Notes: generated from the sequence alone by a model not told the origin. A stretch of 64,000 bases of DNA from Alphaproteobacteria bacterium (GCA_024280735.1 JAJRPO010000069.1:1-64000); one strand, 5' to 3'. Numbered from the stretch's first letter, positions 47,174 to 57,656 are shown. A program made the numbers and translations.

Positions 47174-49952
47174 CTAATCGCTCTCCTTTTGGGTCCAGAA
47201 ATACTGGTGCCACCACCGTGGCGCGGCTTTGTTGATCCATGTGCCAGACGGTCAATTCTTCGCCCAATCTTGTTGCGCCGCGTTCCACCAACGCGAGGGC
47301 GATTGGATGGCCGAGGGTTGGGCTGTCATAGCTCGAGGTTACAATCCCGATGGAACGAAAACCCGCCCCCGAGGTTTCAACCAAATGCGCACCCGTTGCG
47401 ATTGCATCCGCGCTGTCGGGTACCCGCAAGCCAACCAATTGGCGGCGATCCTTGCTGTTAGCCTTGTCCGTGTGCAGCCCGCGATCCCCGACAAAAGCGG
47501 CTTTTTTACGGGTGCGCGGAATGCCAAAGCCCAGATCATGCGGCATCACCTCGCCGTCGGTGTCTTTGCCGATGATGATATAACCCTTTTCGGCGCGCAG
47601 AACGGATAAGGCCTCTAGGCCGATTGGCCCTGCCCCCAGCGGCTCACCAACTGCAAGCGCGCCATCCCAAAGGGCAGGGGCCAGAGCCACGGGTATGGAG
47701 ATCTCATAGCTCACATCACCGGTAAAGCTGACCCGTGAGACCCGCACCCCGGCTTCTTGAAATACCCCGTCACGCCAAGTCATAGGGGGGAAGTCTGCCA
47801 GATCAATCCCCAGCTTTAACTGCTCAACAATAGCCCGCGCCTTTGGCCCTGCCACTGTCACTGTCGGCCAGTTTTGTGTCGTATTATGGATGAATATCCG
47901 GTCTGGATCGTTGCCGTCCTGTCGCCAGCTTTCTAGTGCAGCGCTCACCCCGTCCACATGCGAGGAGGAGCAAGAAATCACAAAACGGTTTTCCGCCAAT
48001 CGTGCAATCACCCCGTCGTCATAGACAATGCCGCCCTCTGTCAGCATGAAGCCATAGCGGATCGCCCCGACTTTCAAAGTCGAAATCGTGTTGTAATAGA
48101 TAAAATTCACAAATTTCGCCGCGTCCGGTCCCATCACTTCGATCTTGCCCAAAGGCGAGGCGTCAAAGATCCCTGCCGCACCCCGCGCCTTCAAAACCTC
48201 GCGCGTTATATCCTGCATGCCGTACCAGCCAGGCCGCAGCCAGCCGCCGTATTCCCCCAAGGCCGCCCCCGCCGCGCGGTGTTGGTTTTCCAGCACCAGC
48301 CGTTTGAGCGGGTTGAACACCTGCCCCCGCCGCGCACCGTGATACAGTTCCAGCGCCACGGGCACAAAGGGCGGGCGAAAGGTGGTGGTGCCAACTTCGG
48401 GAATGGCGCGCCCTTGCAGAGCGGCCATTGCGGCAAGCCCCGCCATATTGCTGGTTTTCCCCTGATCCGAGGCCATGCCAAGGGTGGTGTAGCGTTTCAG
48501 ATGCTCCACCGACACGTAGTTTTCCCGCGCTGCCAGTTCTACATCTTTCAGGGTCACGTCGTGTTGAAAATCAATCCATTGCCGCCCCTTGCTACCGATT
48601 TCCGGCCAAAGGGGTGTGATTTGATATGTTCGCGGTTGTTTTGCCGTGGTTTTCCCTGTCGCAACAGCACGTGCCTCGGCCAAGGCGTGACCCAAATCAA
48701 ACGTCCCATTCGCCGCCCCAGCGGCAACCATGCCCTGTAGAGCTTTGCCGGGCACGAAGGCCGCAATTTCTGCATTCCAATCCAGCTTACCCCCCGCGTG
48801 CCGCCACAAGTGCACAACGGGGGTGAGGCCGCCGGACGCCAGTAATGTATCACAAGAAATTCGTTTCCCGTTCAATTCAACCCCGCGCAAGACCTTACCG
48901 CCAAGTGCTCTGGCTTGGCCTTGCGTTGCATCCAGCAAACGAACCTCTGCGCCAGCTTCTTGCAAAACAGTCGCCGCCGATTGGGCAAAGCTGTTGTTTG
49001 ATAGCAGGGCAATATTGCGCCCTGCCAGCACGTCGTAACGCCCTAGAAATTCCATGGCTCCGTCAACCGACATTACGCCGGGCCGGTCATTGTTGATGAA
49101 AGTTATCGGCCGATCCATTGCGCCCGTTGCCATCAGAATACGTTTGGCGCGCACCCGCCACAGGTCGGGCGCTTTGCCAAAACCCTTGTCCTGCGCCAGC
49201 GCCACCATATTGTGGTCGTAAACGCCAAAAGCAGTTGTCGCAGTCATCAATTTGCCGCCTGCCGCCGTGATTGCTTGGCAGTGTTCTTTGACCCAGCTTG
49301 CGGGCTTTTGCCCCTCAACATCGCAGCCTTGACGATATAAACCGCCGCCAAACTCTGGATGATCATCCACCAAGATCACCGACTGCCCCGCCTCTGCTGC
49401 CACCCGTGCGGCGGCCAGCCCTGTGGCCCCGCCACCGACAACCAACAGATCACAACGGATGTGGTGTTGTCCCGATTGATAGTCGTTGATCACCGCAGGG
49501 TCGAGATGGCCAAGCCCCGCCAACTTGCGGATCATCGGTTCAAACAAATGCCAATTGGGCCACATGAATGTTTTGTAATAGAATCCGGCTGGCATGAAGC
49601 GACTGAAACGATCCAGCACACCTTTGATGTCAAACCGCGCCGACGGGAAAGCATTCACTGCGCGCGCGTGCATGCCATCAACCAATGGCGTTGTTGTAGC
49701 GGAGCAATTGGGCAGGGTCACATCCCCAAGCGTCACATCAAAAATCGCATTGGGGTCATCAAACCAAGCGCCCCACACCCCGCGCGGGCGGTGATATTTG
49801 AAGCTGCGCCCCATGACGCGCACCCGGTTTGCCAGCAAGGCAGAGGCAAGCGTATCGCCTTGAAAACCGCTGTATTTACGCCCGTCAAAGGTGAAATTCA
49901 GCGGCTTGTTGCGATCAATCAACCCGCCAGCGTTAACGCGAAAGCCGCTCAT
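47163..49952 (-). CDS. soxA: Sarcosine oxidase alpha subunit
   Basis: FTFDGRKYSGFQGDTLASALLANRVRVMGRSFKYHRPRGVWG, VVGGGATGLAAARVAAEAGQSVILVDD, C-terminal GcvT-like domain. Confidence 0.94.
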   Translation of the reverse strand: MSGFRVNAGGLIDRNKPLNFTFDGRKYSGFQGDTLASALLANRVRVMGRSFKYHRPRGVWGAWFDDPNAIFDVTLGDVTLPNCSATTTPLVDGMHARAVNAFPSARFDIKGVLDRFSRFMPAGFYYKTFMWPNWHLFEPMIRKLAGLGHLDPAVINDYQSGQHHIRCDLLVVGGGATGLAAARVAAEAGQSVILVDDHPEFGGGLYRQGCDVEGQKPASWVKEHCQAITAAGGKLMTATTAFGVYDHNMVALAQDKGFGKAPDLWRVRAKRILMATGAMDRPITFINNDRPGVMSVDGAMEFLGRYDVLAGRNIALLSNNSFAQSAATVLQEAGAEVRLLDATQGQARALGGKVLRGVELNGKRISCDTLLASGGLTPVVHLWRHAGGKLDWNAEIAAFVPGKALQGMVAAGAANGTFDLGHALAEARAVATGKTTAKQPRTYQITPLWPEIGSKGRQWIDFQHDVTLKDVELAARENYVSVEHLKRYTTLGMASDQGKTSNMAGLAAMAALQGRAIPEVGTTTFRPPFVPVALELYHGARRGQVFNPLKRLVLENQHRAAGAALGEYGGWLRPGWYGMQDITREVLKARGAAGIFDASPLGKIEVMGPDAAKFVNFIYYNTISTLKVGAIRYGFMLTEGGIVYDDGVIARLAENRFVISCSSSHVDGVSAALESWRQDGNDPDRIFIHNTTQNWPTVTVAGPKARAIVEQLKLGIDLADFPPMTWRDGVFQEAGVRVSRVSFTGDVSYEISIPVALAPALWDGALAVGEPLGAGPIGLEALSVLRAEKGYIIIGKDTDGEVMPHDLGFGIPRTRKKAAFVGDRGLHTDKANSKDRRQLVGLRVPDSADAIATGAHLVETSGAGFRSIGIVTSSYDSPTLGHPIALALVERGATRLGEELTVWHMDQQSRATVVAPVFLDPKGERLDAG

Positions 49953-50215
49953 GGTACATCCTTTCGCAATTGTTCATGCCCCAAGACAGCCATGGTGACG
50001 CTGTTGCGGCGCAGGATGAACAGCTCGCTGCAAGACCTGTGCATCCAGACCTCGCGGACTTCGCCTTTGCGATTTTTCAGGGTGTAAAGGTAACTGGCCC
50101 AATCGGCGTTTGATACCTTGCCTGTGGTGTCGGGGCGGGTTTTGCCAGCCTCGCCTGCAAAGTGAAATTCACGCTCATTGCGCAGGCCGCAGAAAGGGCA
50201 GGGGAATTGTTGCAT
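49949..50215 (-). CDS. soxD: Sarcosine oxidase delta subunit
   Basis: CPFCGLRNEREFHFAGEAGKTRPD...EVWMHRSCSELFILRRNSVT. Confidence 0.92.
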   Translation of the reverse strand: MQQFPCPFCGLRNEREFHFAGEAGKTRPDTTGKVSNADWASYLYTLKNRKGEVREVWMHRSCSELFILRRNSVTMAVLGHEQLRKDVP

Positions 50216-50226
50216 GTTCTATCTCC

Positions 50227-51474
50227 CTAATGCGCGATGCCGGAGGCGGCACCTTCATCTATCAAATGGCCGCCGGTAAAACGGTCCAGATCAAAGGGTC
50301 GGCTGATTTCGTGATGCGTGCCGCTCGCCAGTAGATGCGCAAACAGAAAGCCCCCAGCGGGGATCGCCTTAAAGCCGCCCGTACCCCAGCCGCAATTGAT
50401 AAACAGCTCGTCGATGCCCGACGGCCCGATCACCGGAGAGCTGTCCGGTGTCACGTCCACAATCCCCGCCCAGTGGCGCAGCAATTTGACCTTGGCCACA
50501 GCGGGGGCCATTTCAACCAATCCCGATAGGACCGTCTCTTGCATTGGCATATTGCCCCGTTGGCCGTATGACGGAACGCGATCCAACCCGCCGCCAATCA
50601 CCAAACCACCTTTGTCGGATTGGCTGAAATAGGTGCCGGCGCTGGGCGAAAACGCCACGGTGTCGATCACTGGTTTCAGCGGCTCGGACACAAAAGCCTG
50701 CAAAGCATAAGATTGGATCGGCAGGTCAAACCCCGCCATTTCCGCCAGCACGCTGGAATGTCCCGCCACTGCCGCGCCAATGCGACCCGCACGTATCACG
50801 CCTTGATTGGTCTCGACACCCTTGCAAACGCCGCCCTCGATAATCACATCCAGAACCTCGCAATTCTGGATAATATCGACGCCTTGCCGGTCTGCGCCGC
50901 GCGCATAACCCCAAGCCACGGCGTCGTGACGCCCTGTGCCCGCGCGGCCCTGAAACACCGCGCCGTGGATCGGATAACGCGCGTCATCGCGGAAATTCAG
51001 GATGGGCGCGCGTTTACGCACATCTTCCGGCCCCAGTAAATCCGCATCGACCCCGTTTAGGCGCATGGCATTAACGGTCCGCGCGGCCATCTCCATTTCA
51101 GGTTCAGAATGGGCTAGGATCAACATGCCGCGCTGGGAAAACATCACGTTGTAATTCAGCTCTTGCGACAGGCCCTCATACAGTTTCATTGACAATTCAT
51201 AGAGCGCGACACTCTCGGGGTAAAAGTAATTAGAACGGATTACAGTCGTATTGCGCCCTGTGTTGCCGCCCCCCAGCCAGCCTTTTTCCAGCACCGCAAT
51301 ACGCCCCACATTATGGTTCTTTGCCAGATAATAGGCGGTCGCCAAGCCATGCCCGCCGCCGCCGATGATAATCACGTCATATTCTGCCGCAGGCTTGGGG
51401 CTGCGCCATGCGGGTTTCCAGCCAGTGTGGCCGCGAAAGGCTTCGCGCAGCAGGGTGAGGGCGGAATATGTCAT
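50227..51474 (-). CDS. soxB: Sarcosine oxidase beta subunit
   Basis: YDVIIIGGGGHGLATAYYLAKNHNVGRIAVLEKGWLGGGNTGRNTTVIRSNYFYPES. The ORF extends to 51789, but MTYSALTLLREAF at 51474 is the plausible start. Confidence 0.93.
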   Translation of the reverse strand: MTYSALTLLREAFRGHTGWKPAWRSPKPAAEYDVIIIGGGGHGLATAYYLAKNHNVGRIAVLEKGWLGGGNTGRNTTVIRSNYFYPESVALYELSMKLYEGLSQELNYNVMFSQRGMLILAHSEPEMEMAARTVNAMRLNGVDADLLGPEDVRKRAPILNFRDDARYPIHGAVFQGRAGTGRHDAVAWGYARGADRQGVDIIQNCEVLDVIIEGGVCKGVETNQGVIRAGRIGAAVAGHSSVLAEMAGFDLPIQSYALQAFVSEPLKPVIDTVAFSPSAGTYFSQSDKGGLVIGGGLDRVPSYGQRGNMPMQETVLSGLVEMAPAVAKVKLLRHWAGIVDVTPDSSPVIGPSGIDELFINCGWGTGGFKAIPAGGFLFAHLLASGTHHEISRPFDLDRFTGGHLIDEGAASGIAH

Positions 51475-51584
51475 CTGTCTGTCCGTTGATTTGGCCAACC
51501 TTAGACCAAGCGGGAAAAAGACTAAACAATAATTATGGACAGGTGTGTACTTCTTTGACATTCTCATTGTGACAGGAGATTCAA

Positions 51585-53120
51585 ATGGAACAGCAAACCG
51601 GAAACCGCAAGCGGCGCCGTCGGGCCTCGGGAGGCAACACAAAATCCGCGCGGGTGGTGAATTACCGCCAGTTGCGCCACCCGTTTCAGCCGCAAACCAT
51701 GTTTTCCAATGACGAAGTAGAGAACATCCACAACACCGCGCTGCGGGTTTTGCAGGAACTTGGTTTGAAAACCTTGCTGCCGGAAGCAAGGGAGATTTTC
51801 GCCTCTGCTGGTGCGCGGGTTGAAGATGAGATGGTTTTCATCGGCAGTGATATTATAACGGCAGCGTTGCAAACCGCCCCCACCTCAATCCGGTTGCGCG
51901 CGGCCAATCCTGCCCGTGAACAGGTGTATGAAGACGGGGCGATGTTATTTGCAGCGGGTGCCGGATGCCCCAATGCCACGGATTTGGTTCGGGGTCGCCG
52001 CCCTGGCAGTAGGCGTGATTACCTGGAAACGCTGAAACTGGTGCAAAGCTTTGATGTCATTCATCTGCTTGGCCCCAATGTGGAACCGCAGGATATTCCG
52101 ATACATCTGCGCCATTATGAAATGATGCGCGCGCAAATGGCGCTGAGCGACAAACCGATGTTTGTCTATGCTCGCGGGCCGGATCAAGTGCGCGAAAGCT
52201 TCGAGATGATCCGCCTTGGCCTCAACTTGTCAGACGATGAGTTCAACAACGGGGTTTGGGCGACTACCGTTATCAACACAAATTCCCCACGGATGATTGA
52301 CCGCCCCATGGCGCAGGGTATTATCGATTTCGCCCGTGCTGGCCAGATGAGCATTATCACCCCGTTTTGCCTCGCGGGGGCGATGGCCCCGATTACTGTG
52401 GCGGGCGCGCTGACTTTGCAGCACGCCGAAGCATTGGCGGGAATCGCGCTCGCGCAACTGTCGCGCAGTGGCGCGCCTGTCAGCTATGGCGGGTTTAGTT
52501 CCAACGTCGATATGAAATCCGGCTCGCCTGCCTTTGGCACGCCGGAACATGTGAAAATGCAAATCGGCGGCGGGCAGTTGGCGCGCTATATTGGCCTGCC
52601 TTGGCGTTCTGCCACGGGGGCGGCGTCTAATGTTGCCGATATGCAGGCGGCCAATGAAACCCAAATGGCAATGTGGGGGGCGTTGCAGGCCAATGCGACG
52701 CTGACAATCCACGCGGCTGGCTGGCAGGAAGGCGGGCTGACCTTTGGCTATGAAAAATTCATCAACGACATAGAAGTCTTGCAAATGTTGGCCGAGATGT
52801 GTGTGAAACCAGTGGGGAATGACGCTGAAATCGGCTTTGATGCGCTGGCGGACGTCGAGCCGGGCGGCCATTTCTTTGCCACGCAACACACGATGGATCG
52901 TTACCAAACCGCGTTCTATACGCCTTTGGTGTCTGATCTGAGTAATTTTGGCGCTTGGGAAGACGCGGGCGCGAAAACCTCAACCGATCGTGCAACAGGC
53001 ATTTGGCAGCAGGTGTTAGCGGATTTCAAATCGCCTGCGACGGGCGCGGAAGCGGAGGATAATTTGCTGTCTTTCATCGCGGATCATACGGCCACAGGGG
53101 GCGCCTCGCCGATGGATTGA
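51585..53120 (+). CDS. Trimethylamine methyltransferase (MttB)-superfamily protein, non-pyrrolysine type
   Basis: RRRRASGGNTKSARVVNYRQLRHPFQPQTMFSNDEVENIHNTALRVLQELG; open reading frame is uninterrupted. Confidence 0.9.
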   Translation: MEQQTGNRKRRRRASGGNTKSARVVNYRQLRHPFQPQTMFSNDEVENIHNTALRVLQELGLKTLLPEAREIFASAGARVEDEMVFIGSDIITAALQTAPTSIRLRAANPAREQVYEDGAMLFAAGAGCPNATDLVRGRRPGSRRDYLETLKLVQSFDVIHLLGPNVEPQDIPIHLRHYEMMRAQMALSDKPMFVYARGPDQVRESFEMIRLGLNLSDDEFNNGVWATTVINTNSPRMIDRPMAQGIIDFARAGQMSIITPFCLAGAMAPITVAGALTLQHAEALAGIALAQLSRSGAPVSYGGFSSNVDMKSGSPAFGTPEHVKMQIGGGQLARYIGLPWRSATGAASNVADMQAANETQMAMWGALQANATLTIHAAGWQEGGLTFGYEKFINDIEVLQMLAEMCVKPVGNDAEIGFDALADVEPGGHFFATQHTMDRYQTAFYTPLVSDLSNFGAWEDAGAKTSTDRATGIWQQVLADFKSPATGAEAEDNLLSFIADHTATGGASPMD

Positions 53121-53193
53121 TTTGATCAGGCTTTCCTTTTTGCAAAGATAGGTTAACCTGTGAAGCAATGAAAAAAATCTTAGGGAGAAAATA

Positions 53194-54378
53194 ATGAAAC
53201 GACTACTTTGGGCAAGTGCTGCAAGCAGCTTGTTGGCGGCGACTGCGAGCCATGCCGAGGACATAAAAATCGGTGTAATCCTTGGCTTTACCGGCCCGGT
53301 TGAATCAATGATTCCAGCGATGGCCAGCGGTGCCGAACTTGCCATGAAAGAAGTTAGCGATTCTGGTCTCCTGCTGAATGGCAGCACTGTTACGCCTGTG
53401 CGCGGCGATTCTACCTGCATTGATTCCAATGCGGCTGTTGCAGCGGCAGAGCGGCTGGTGACATCTGACGGGATCAACGCCATTCTGGGCGGCGATTGTT
53501 CGGGTGTAACAGGGGCCATCCTGTCAAATGTGGCGCTGCCCAACGGCATCCTGATGATTTCACCGTCGGCAACCTCGCCTGCACTTTCTACAGCCGAAGA
53601 CGACGGTTTGTTCTTTCGCACGGCCCCGTCTGGCGCGCGCGAAGGTGTCGTGATGTCGGAAATCCTGTTGGAGCAGGGGATCACATCCGTGGCGCTGACC
53701 TATACCAATAATGATTACGGCAAAGGTCTGGCGGAAACATTTCAGGAATCCTACACCGAACGCGGCGGTAGCATCACCATTTCCGCCGCCCATGAGGATG
53801 GCAAACCGGATTATTCTGCTGAAGTAGGGGCGCTGGGCGCCGCTGGTGGTGAATTGCTGGTTGTTGTTGGTTATGTCGATCAGGGTGGTTCTGGTCTGGT
53901 ACGTGCCGCCCTTGATCTGGGGGCGTTTGATCGGTTCCATTTTCCGGCTGGCATGATGGGCGCGGCGCTGGAGGAAAATTTTGGCTCAGAGATCGAGGGT
54001 TCCTCTGGTCAGCATCCCGGCACTGACAGCCCGGGCGCTGCGAAATACGCGGAAATCGTTGGCGACAAGTTTGATGCGACCTCGTCGTTTTCACCTGAAT
54101 CCTATGATGCGGCGGCACTGATGCTGCTCGCGATGCAAGCGGCGGGATCATCAGATTCCAAGGTGTTCAAGAATAAGGTCATGGATGTGGCGAACGCGCC
54201 CGGCGTTCAGATTTTCCCGGGTGATTTGGCCAAAGCCTTGCAAATCCTGGCGGATGGTGGCGAGGTTGACTATGTCGGTGCTTCTGCGGTGGAAATGATC
54301 CCCCCCGGTGAATCCGCCGGTAACTATCGTCAAGTGCTGCTGAAAGATGGCAAGATGACCACCGTAAAATACCGCTAG
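53194..54378 (+). CDS. ABC transporter substrate-binding protein (LivJ/LivK-like)
   Basis: Signal peptide; DIKIGVILGFTGPVESMIPAMASGAELAMKEV, YTNNDYGKGLAETFQESY. Confidence 0.88.
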   Translation: MKRLLWASAASSLLAATASHAEDIKIGVILGFTGPVESMIPAMASGAELAMKEVSDSGLLLNGSTVTPVRGDSTCIDSNAAVAAAERLVTSDGINAILGGDCSGVTGAILSNVALPNGILMISPSATSPALSTAEDDGLFFRTAPSGAREGVVMSEILLEQGITSVALTYTNNDYGKGLAETFQESYTERGGSITISAAHEDGKPDYSAEVGALGAAGGELLVVVGYVDQGGSGLVRAALDLGAFDRFHFPAGMMGAALEENFGSEIEGSSGQHPGTDSPGAAKYAEIVGDKFDATSSFSPESYDAAALMLLAMQAAGSSDSKVFKNKVMDVANAPGVQIFPGDLAKALQILADGGEVDYVGASAVEMIPPGESAGNYRQVLLKDGKMTTVKYR

Positions 54379-54436
54379 AACCATTAGAAAAACAGTATGT
54401 GATGGTGAATATCCACCCGTAAAAGGGTAATTTAAT

Positions 54437-54468
54437 CCGCCGCAACCTAATATTGCGGCGGTTTTTTT
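54437..54468 (+). terminator. Intrinsic terminator after the ABC substrate-binding gene
   Basis: CCGCCGCAA (54437-54445) / TTGCGGCGG (54453-54461) followed by T7. Confidence 0.85.
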
Positions 54469-54662
54469 GTTATAGCGCGCCTATTACCGCGCGTCGGTAT
54501 TTTGATAAGGCGCTCGATTTTTTAATACCCAAGTTTGTTGTAAACACAAAAATCACAGTTATACTTCATGCGATTAGCGAAAACCTGTGAGCGTCGGGAA
54601 GGGCGGTTATAGTTGGAAGTTATCAAGCCGAGTAAATCGGTAGAAACATCAGGGAGAAATTA

Positions 54663-55691
54663 ATGTACGGACTTACCAAAATTCTGACAGGCGTGGCAAT
54701 TGCCGCAAGCTTGGTCACAGCAGCCTCTGCGCAAGAAGTAACCTTGCGCTTTGAGCATTTCATCTCACCCAAAGGGTCGGTGCCATCAAAATTCATGGTG
54801 CCATGGATCGAGGCGATCGAGGCGCAAAGCAAGGGCCGTATCAAGATTGAGTTGTATCCAGCAATGCAATTGGGCGGCAGCCCGACCACGCTGTATGACC
54901 AAATCCGCGATAACGTGATTGATGGCGGCTGGGCTTTGCCAGGTTATACACCGGGGCGTTTCCCAGCAGCAGAAGTATTTGAATTGCCGTTCATCGGATC
55001 CATGAGCGCCGAAAACACATCCAAGGCGCAATGGGAGTTTTACGAGAAATATCTTGGCGATACGTTTAGCGACATCAAAGTTCTGGCAATGCACACCCAC
55101 GGCCCCGGTGTGATTCACACCAAAGGCAAGCCGGTGAATTCGCTTGCAGATATGAACGGGTTGAAGCTGCGCACGCCAACACGGATTGCGGCGAAATTGC
55201 TGGCGGCCGCTGGTGCCTCCCCGATTGGCATGCCGGTTCCGGCCTTCCCAGAGGCCCTGTCCAAAGGTGTTGTTGATGGCGGTATTATCCCTTGGGAAAT
55301 CGTTTTGCCGCTAAAAGTCAATGAATTGGCAGACAATCATACCATGATGGGCGGTAATCGCGCGCTGTATAATACGGTATTTATCTGGGGCATGAACAAA
55401 GATCGTTATAATGGATTACCCGATGATTTGCGGGCGGTGATCGACAATAATTCCGGTCTAATGGCCTCCGCGCTTGCGGGTAAGGCGATGGATTTGGGGG
55501 ATGCGCCGGGGCGCGCCAAAACCGAGGCGGGCGGCAATAACCTGATCCAGCTGACAGACGCGCAAACGGACGAGTTCAAAGCATTGGCACAGCCGATCAT
55601 CGATGCGTGGATCGCGGATATGGAGGCCAAAGGCCTGCCCGGTGCGGCAATGGTAGAAGACGCCCGCGCGATGATTGCGCAATACGACTAG
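54663..55691 (+). CDS. TRAP transporter substrate-binding protein (DctP family)
   Basis: Signal peptide; EVTLRFEHFISPKGSVPSKFMVPWIEAIEAQSKGRIKIELYPAMQLGG. Confidence 0.9.
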   Translation: MYGLTKILTGVAIAASLVTAASAQEVTLRFEHFISPKGSVPSKFMVPWIEAIEAQSKGRIKIELYPAMQLGGSPTTLYDQIRDNVIDGGWALPGYTPGRFPAAEVFELPFIGSMSAENTSKAQWEFYEKYLGDTFSDIKVLAMHTHGPGVIHTKGKPVNSLADMNGLKLRTPTRIAAKLLAAAGASPIGMPVPAFPEALSKGVVDGGIIPWEIVLPLKVNELADNHTMMGGNRALYNTVFIWGMNKDRYNGLPDDLRAVIDNNSGLMASALAGKAMDLGDAPGRAKTEAGGNNLIQLTDAQTDEFKALAQPIIDAWIADMEAKGLPGAAMVEDARAMIAQYD

Positions 55692-55702
55692 GCTAGTGTT
55701 TT

Positions 55703-55730
55703 CGGCGCACCAAAGGTTCTTGGTGCGCCG
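55703..55730 (+). promoter_or_regulatory. 11-bp stem hairpin between the TRAP dctP- and dctQ-type genes
   Basis: CGGCGCACCAA (55703-55713) / TTGGTGCGCCG (55720-55730), with no downstream T-run. Confidence 0.75.
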
Positions 55731-55795
55731 AATTCCGTTTTGGGCACAGCTAAAAGGTTTGTAAGCCTGTCTTCCCCACAAGAAGGAAAAGCGAA

Positions 55796-56326
55796 TTGTT
55801 AACCGAGAATTCCCTAGTTGCCCGTGTTGATCGCTGGCTAAACTTGCTTGCAGTGGGGCTGGCCATTTTTGGTGGCGTGATACTGGCGGCGATTTCGCTG
55901 ATGACGTTTATCTCTATCGTTGGACGAGAGTTAATTCCTTTTGGCTTGTCCCCAATCCCCGGCGATTTTGAGCTGGTTGAGGTTGGTTGCGCCGTCGCGG
56001 TGTTCAGCTTTCTGCCTTATTGCCACATGCACAAAGGCCATATGACGGTGGATTTGCTGATCGCGCCGATGTCGGATCGGGTTTTCAATTTTACCACCCT
56101 TCTGGGCGACTTGGCGATCTGCGGTTTTGCCATCCTGATCGCCGCGCGTCTGTGGTTGGGGCTGGGTGAAAAGATGTCTTATGGTGAGTCGACGATGATA
56201 CTGGCGATGCCCACTTGGTATGGCTTCGCGCTAAGCATTGTCGGGGCGATTTTATTCGCCATTGTGTCGGTGTTTATGATCTGGAAAGACCTCGCGTTGA
56301 TGGCCAAGGGGGGGCGTGTGGCATGA
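55796..56326 (+). CDS. TRAP transporter small permease (DctQ family)
   Basis: Four TM-like segments; PFGLSPIPGDFELVEVGCAVAVFSFLPYCHMHKGHMTVDL. Confidence 0.88.
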   Translation: MLTENSLVARVDRWLNLLAVGLAIFGGVILAAISLMTFISIVGRELIPFGLSPIPGDFELVEVGCAVAVFSFLPYCHMHKGHMTVDLLIAPMSDRVFNFTTLLGDLAICGFAILIAARLWLGLGEKMSYGESTMILAMPTWYGFALSIVGAILFAIVSVFMIWKDLALMAKGGRVA

Positions 56327-57645
56327 GCAATCTAGAACTTGCCATGATCGCCTTTCCCGCCATGCTGGGGATGATTTTCATCCGTATTCCGATTGCCATT
56401 GCCATGGCGATCACCGGATTTGTCGGCACCTGGATTGTGCTGGGAACGCCGAATGCGCCGCTCGCGCAATTGAAAACCCTGAGTTATGACACTTTCGCCA
56501 GCTACTCGCTGTCGATTGTACCGTTGTTCCTGTTGATGGGCCAGCTTGCCACCAAATCAGGACTGTCCGAAGCCTTGTTCAAAAGTGCGGCGGATTGGCT
56601 GGGCCACCGCAAAGGCGGTATTGCCATGGCGGCAATTGGCGCTTGTGCGGGGTTTGGTGCGATTTGCGGGTCGTCGCTCGCGACCGCCTCGACCATGGGG
56701 CAGGTGGCCTTGCCGGAATTGCGCCGTTATGGCTATTCTGATGGCTTGGCCACGGGTGTTTTGGCGGCAGGGGGAACGCTTGGCATTCTGATTCCCCCCT
56801 CGGTCATTCTGGTGATCTATGCAATTCTGACCGAACAGAATATCATCAAGATGTTTATGGCGGCATTGATACCGGGGCTGCTGGCGGCGGCGGGTTATAT
56901 GCTGACGGTTTGGTTGATTGTGCATTTCAAACCCGGTTCTGCCACCACCGCGCCGCGCAAACCTTACGCTGAACGGTTCAAGACCTTGCTCAAAACCTGG
57001 CCTGTATTGGCGATTTTCACAGTGGTGATTGGCGGGATTTATGTGGGGTTCTTTACCCCCACCGAATCCGCCGCAGTGGGTACGCTGATTACGGGCGTCT
57101 ATGCCGTTGCCACGGGGCGGTTGTCGCGCAAGGATTTCATTGGCTGTTTCTTATCGGCTGGGCGCACCACGGGCATGATTTTTCTGATTGTGCTGGGGGC
57201 GACGCTGTTCAACTCGTTCCTTGCCTTTACCCAAGCACCGGTTCAAATCGCCGAATGGGTGGTGTCGCAGGGATATGCGCCGCTGACAGTGTTGGCGCTG
57301 ATGCTGTTGTTTTATCTGGTTTTCGGCTGCGTGATGGACAGTCTGTCGATGATCCTGCTGACGATCCCCGTGTTTTTTCCGATCATCGAGGCGCTGGATT
57401 TCGGCATGACATCCGAGGAAACCGCGATCTGGTTCGGTATTCTGGTGCTGATTGTGGTCGAGGTCGGGCTGATAACCCCGCCCGTGGGGTTAAACCTGTT
57501 TGTGATCAACTCGATGGCGCGGGAAATTCCGATCCGTAAAACCTACATCGGGGTGATCCCCTTTGTGTTTGCGGACCTGCTGCGGGTGGTGATTTTGGTG
57601 GCTTTCCCGTTCGTTTCGTTGTTCCTTGTCAGGATCATGTTTTAA
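56323..57645 (+). CDS. TRAP transporter large permease (DctM family)
   Basis: ATGA overlap with the small permease; GTLGILIPPSVILVIYAILTEQNIIKMFMAALIPG, ETAIWFGILVLIVVEVGLITPPVGLNLFVIN. Confidence 0.93.
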   Translation: MSNLELAMIAFPAMLGMIFIRIPIAIAMAITGFVGTWIVLGTPNAPLAQLKTLSYDTFASYSLSIVPLFLLMGQLATKSGLSEALFKSAADWLGHRKGGIAMAAIGACAGFGAICGSSLATASTMGQVALPELRRYGYSDGLATGVLAAGGTLGILIPPSVILVIYAILTEQNIIKMFMAALIPGLLAAAGYMLTVWLIVHFKPGSATTAPRKPYAERFKTLLKTWPVLAIFTVVIGGIYVGFFTPTESAAVGTLITGVYAVATGRLSRKDFIGCFLSAGRTTGMIFLIVLGATLFNSFLAFTQAPVQIAEWVVSQGYAPLTVLALMLLFYLVFGCVMDSLSMILLTIPVFFPIIEALDFGMTSEETAIWFGILVLIVVEVGLITPPVGLNLFVINSMAREIPIRKTYIGVIPFVFADLLRVVILVAFPFVSLFLVRIMF

Positions 57646-57656
57646 AGGAGTTTGCT

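Noticed and set aside
28522-53120. Amber suppression or pyrrolysine decoding, linking the GNAT TAG with the MttB-family gene
   Set aside because: The MttB-family ORF has no internal TAG and no pylTSBCD-like genes were seen. A single TAG in a GNAT gene is better explained by mutation or error.
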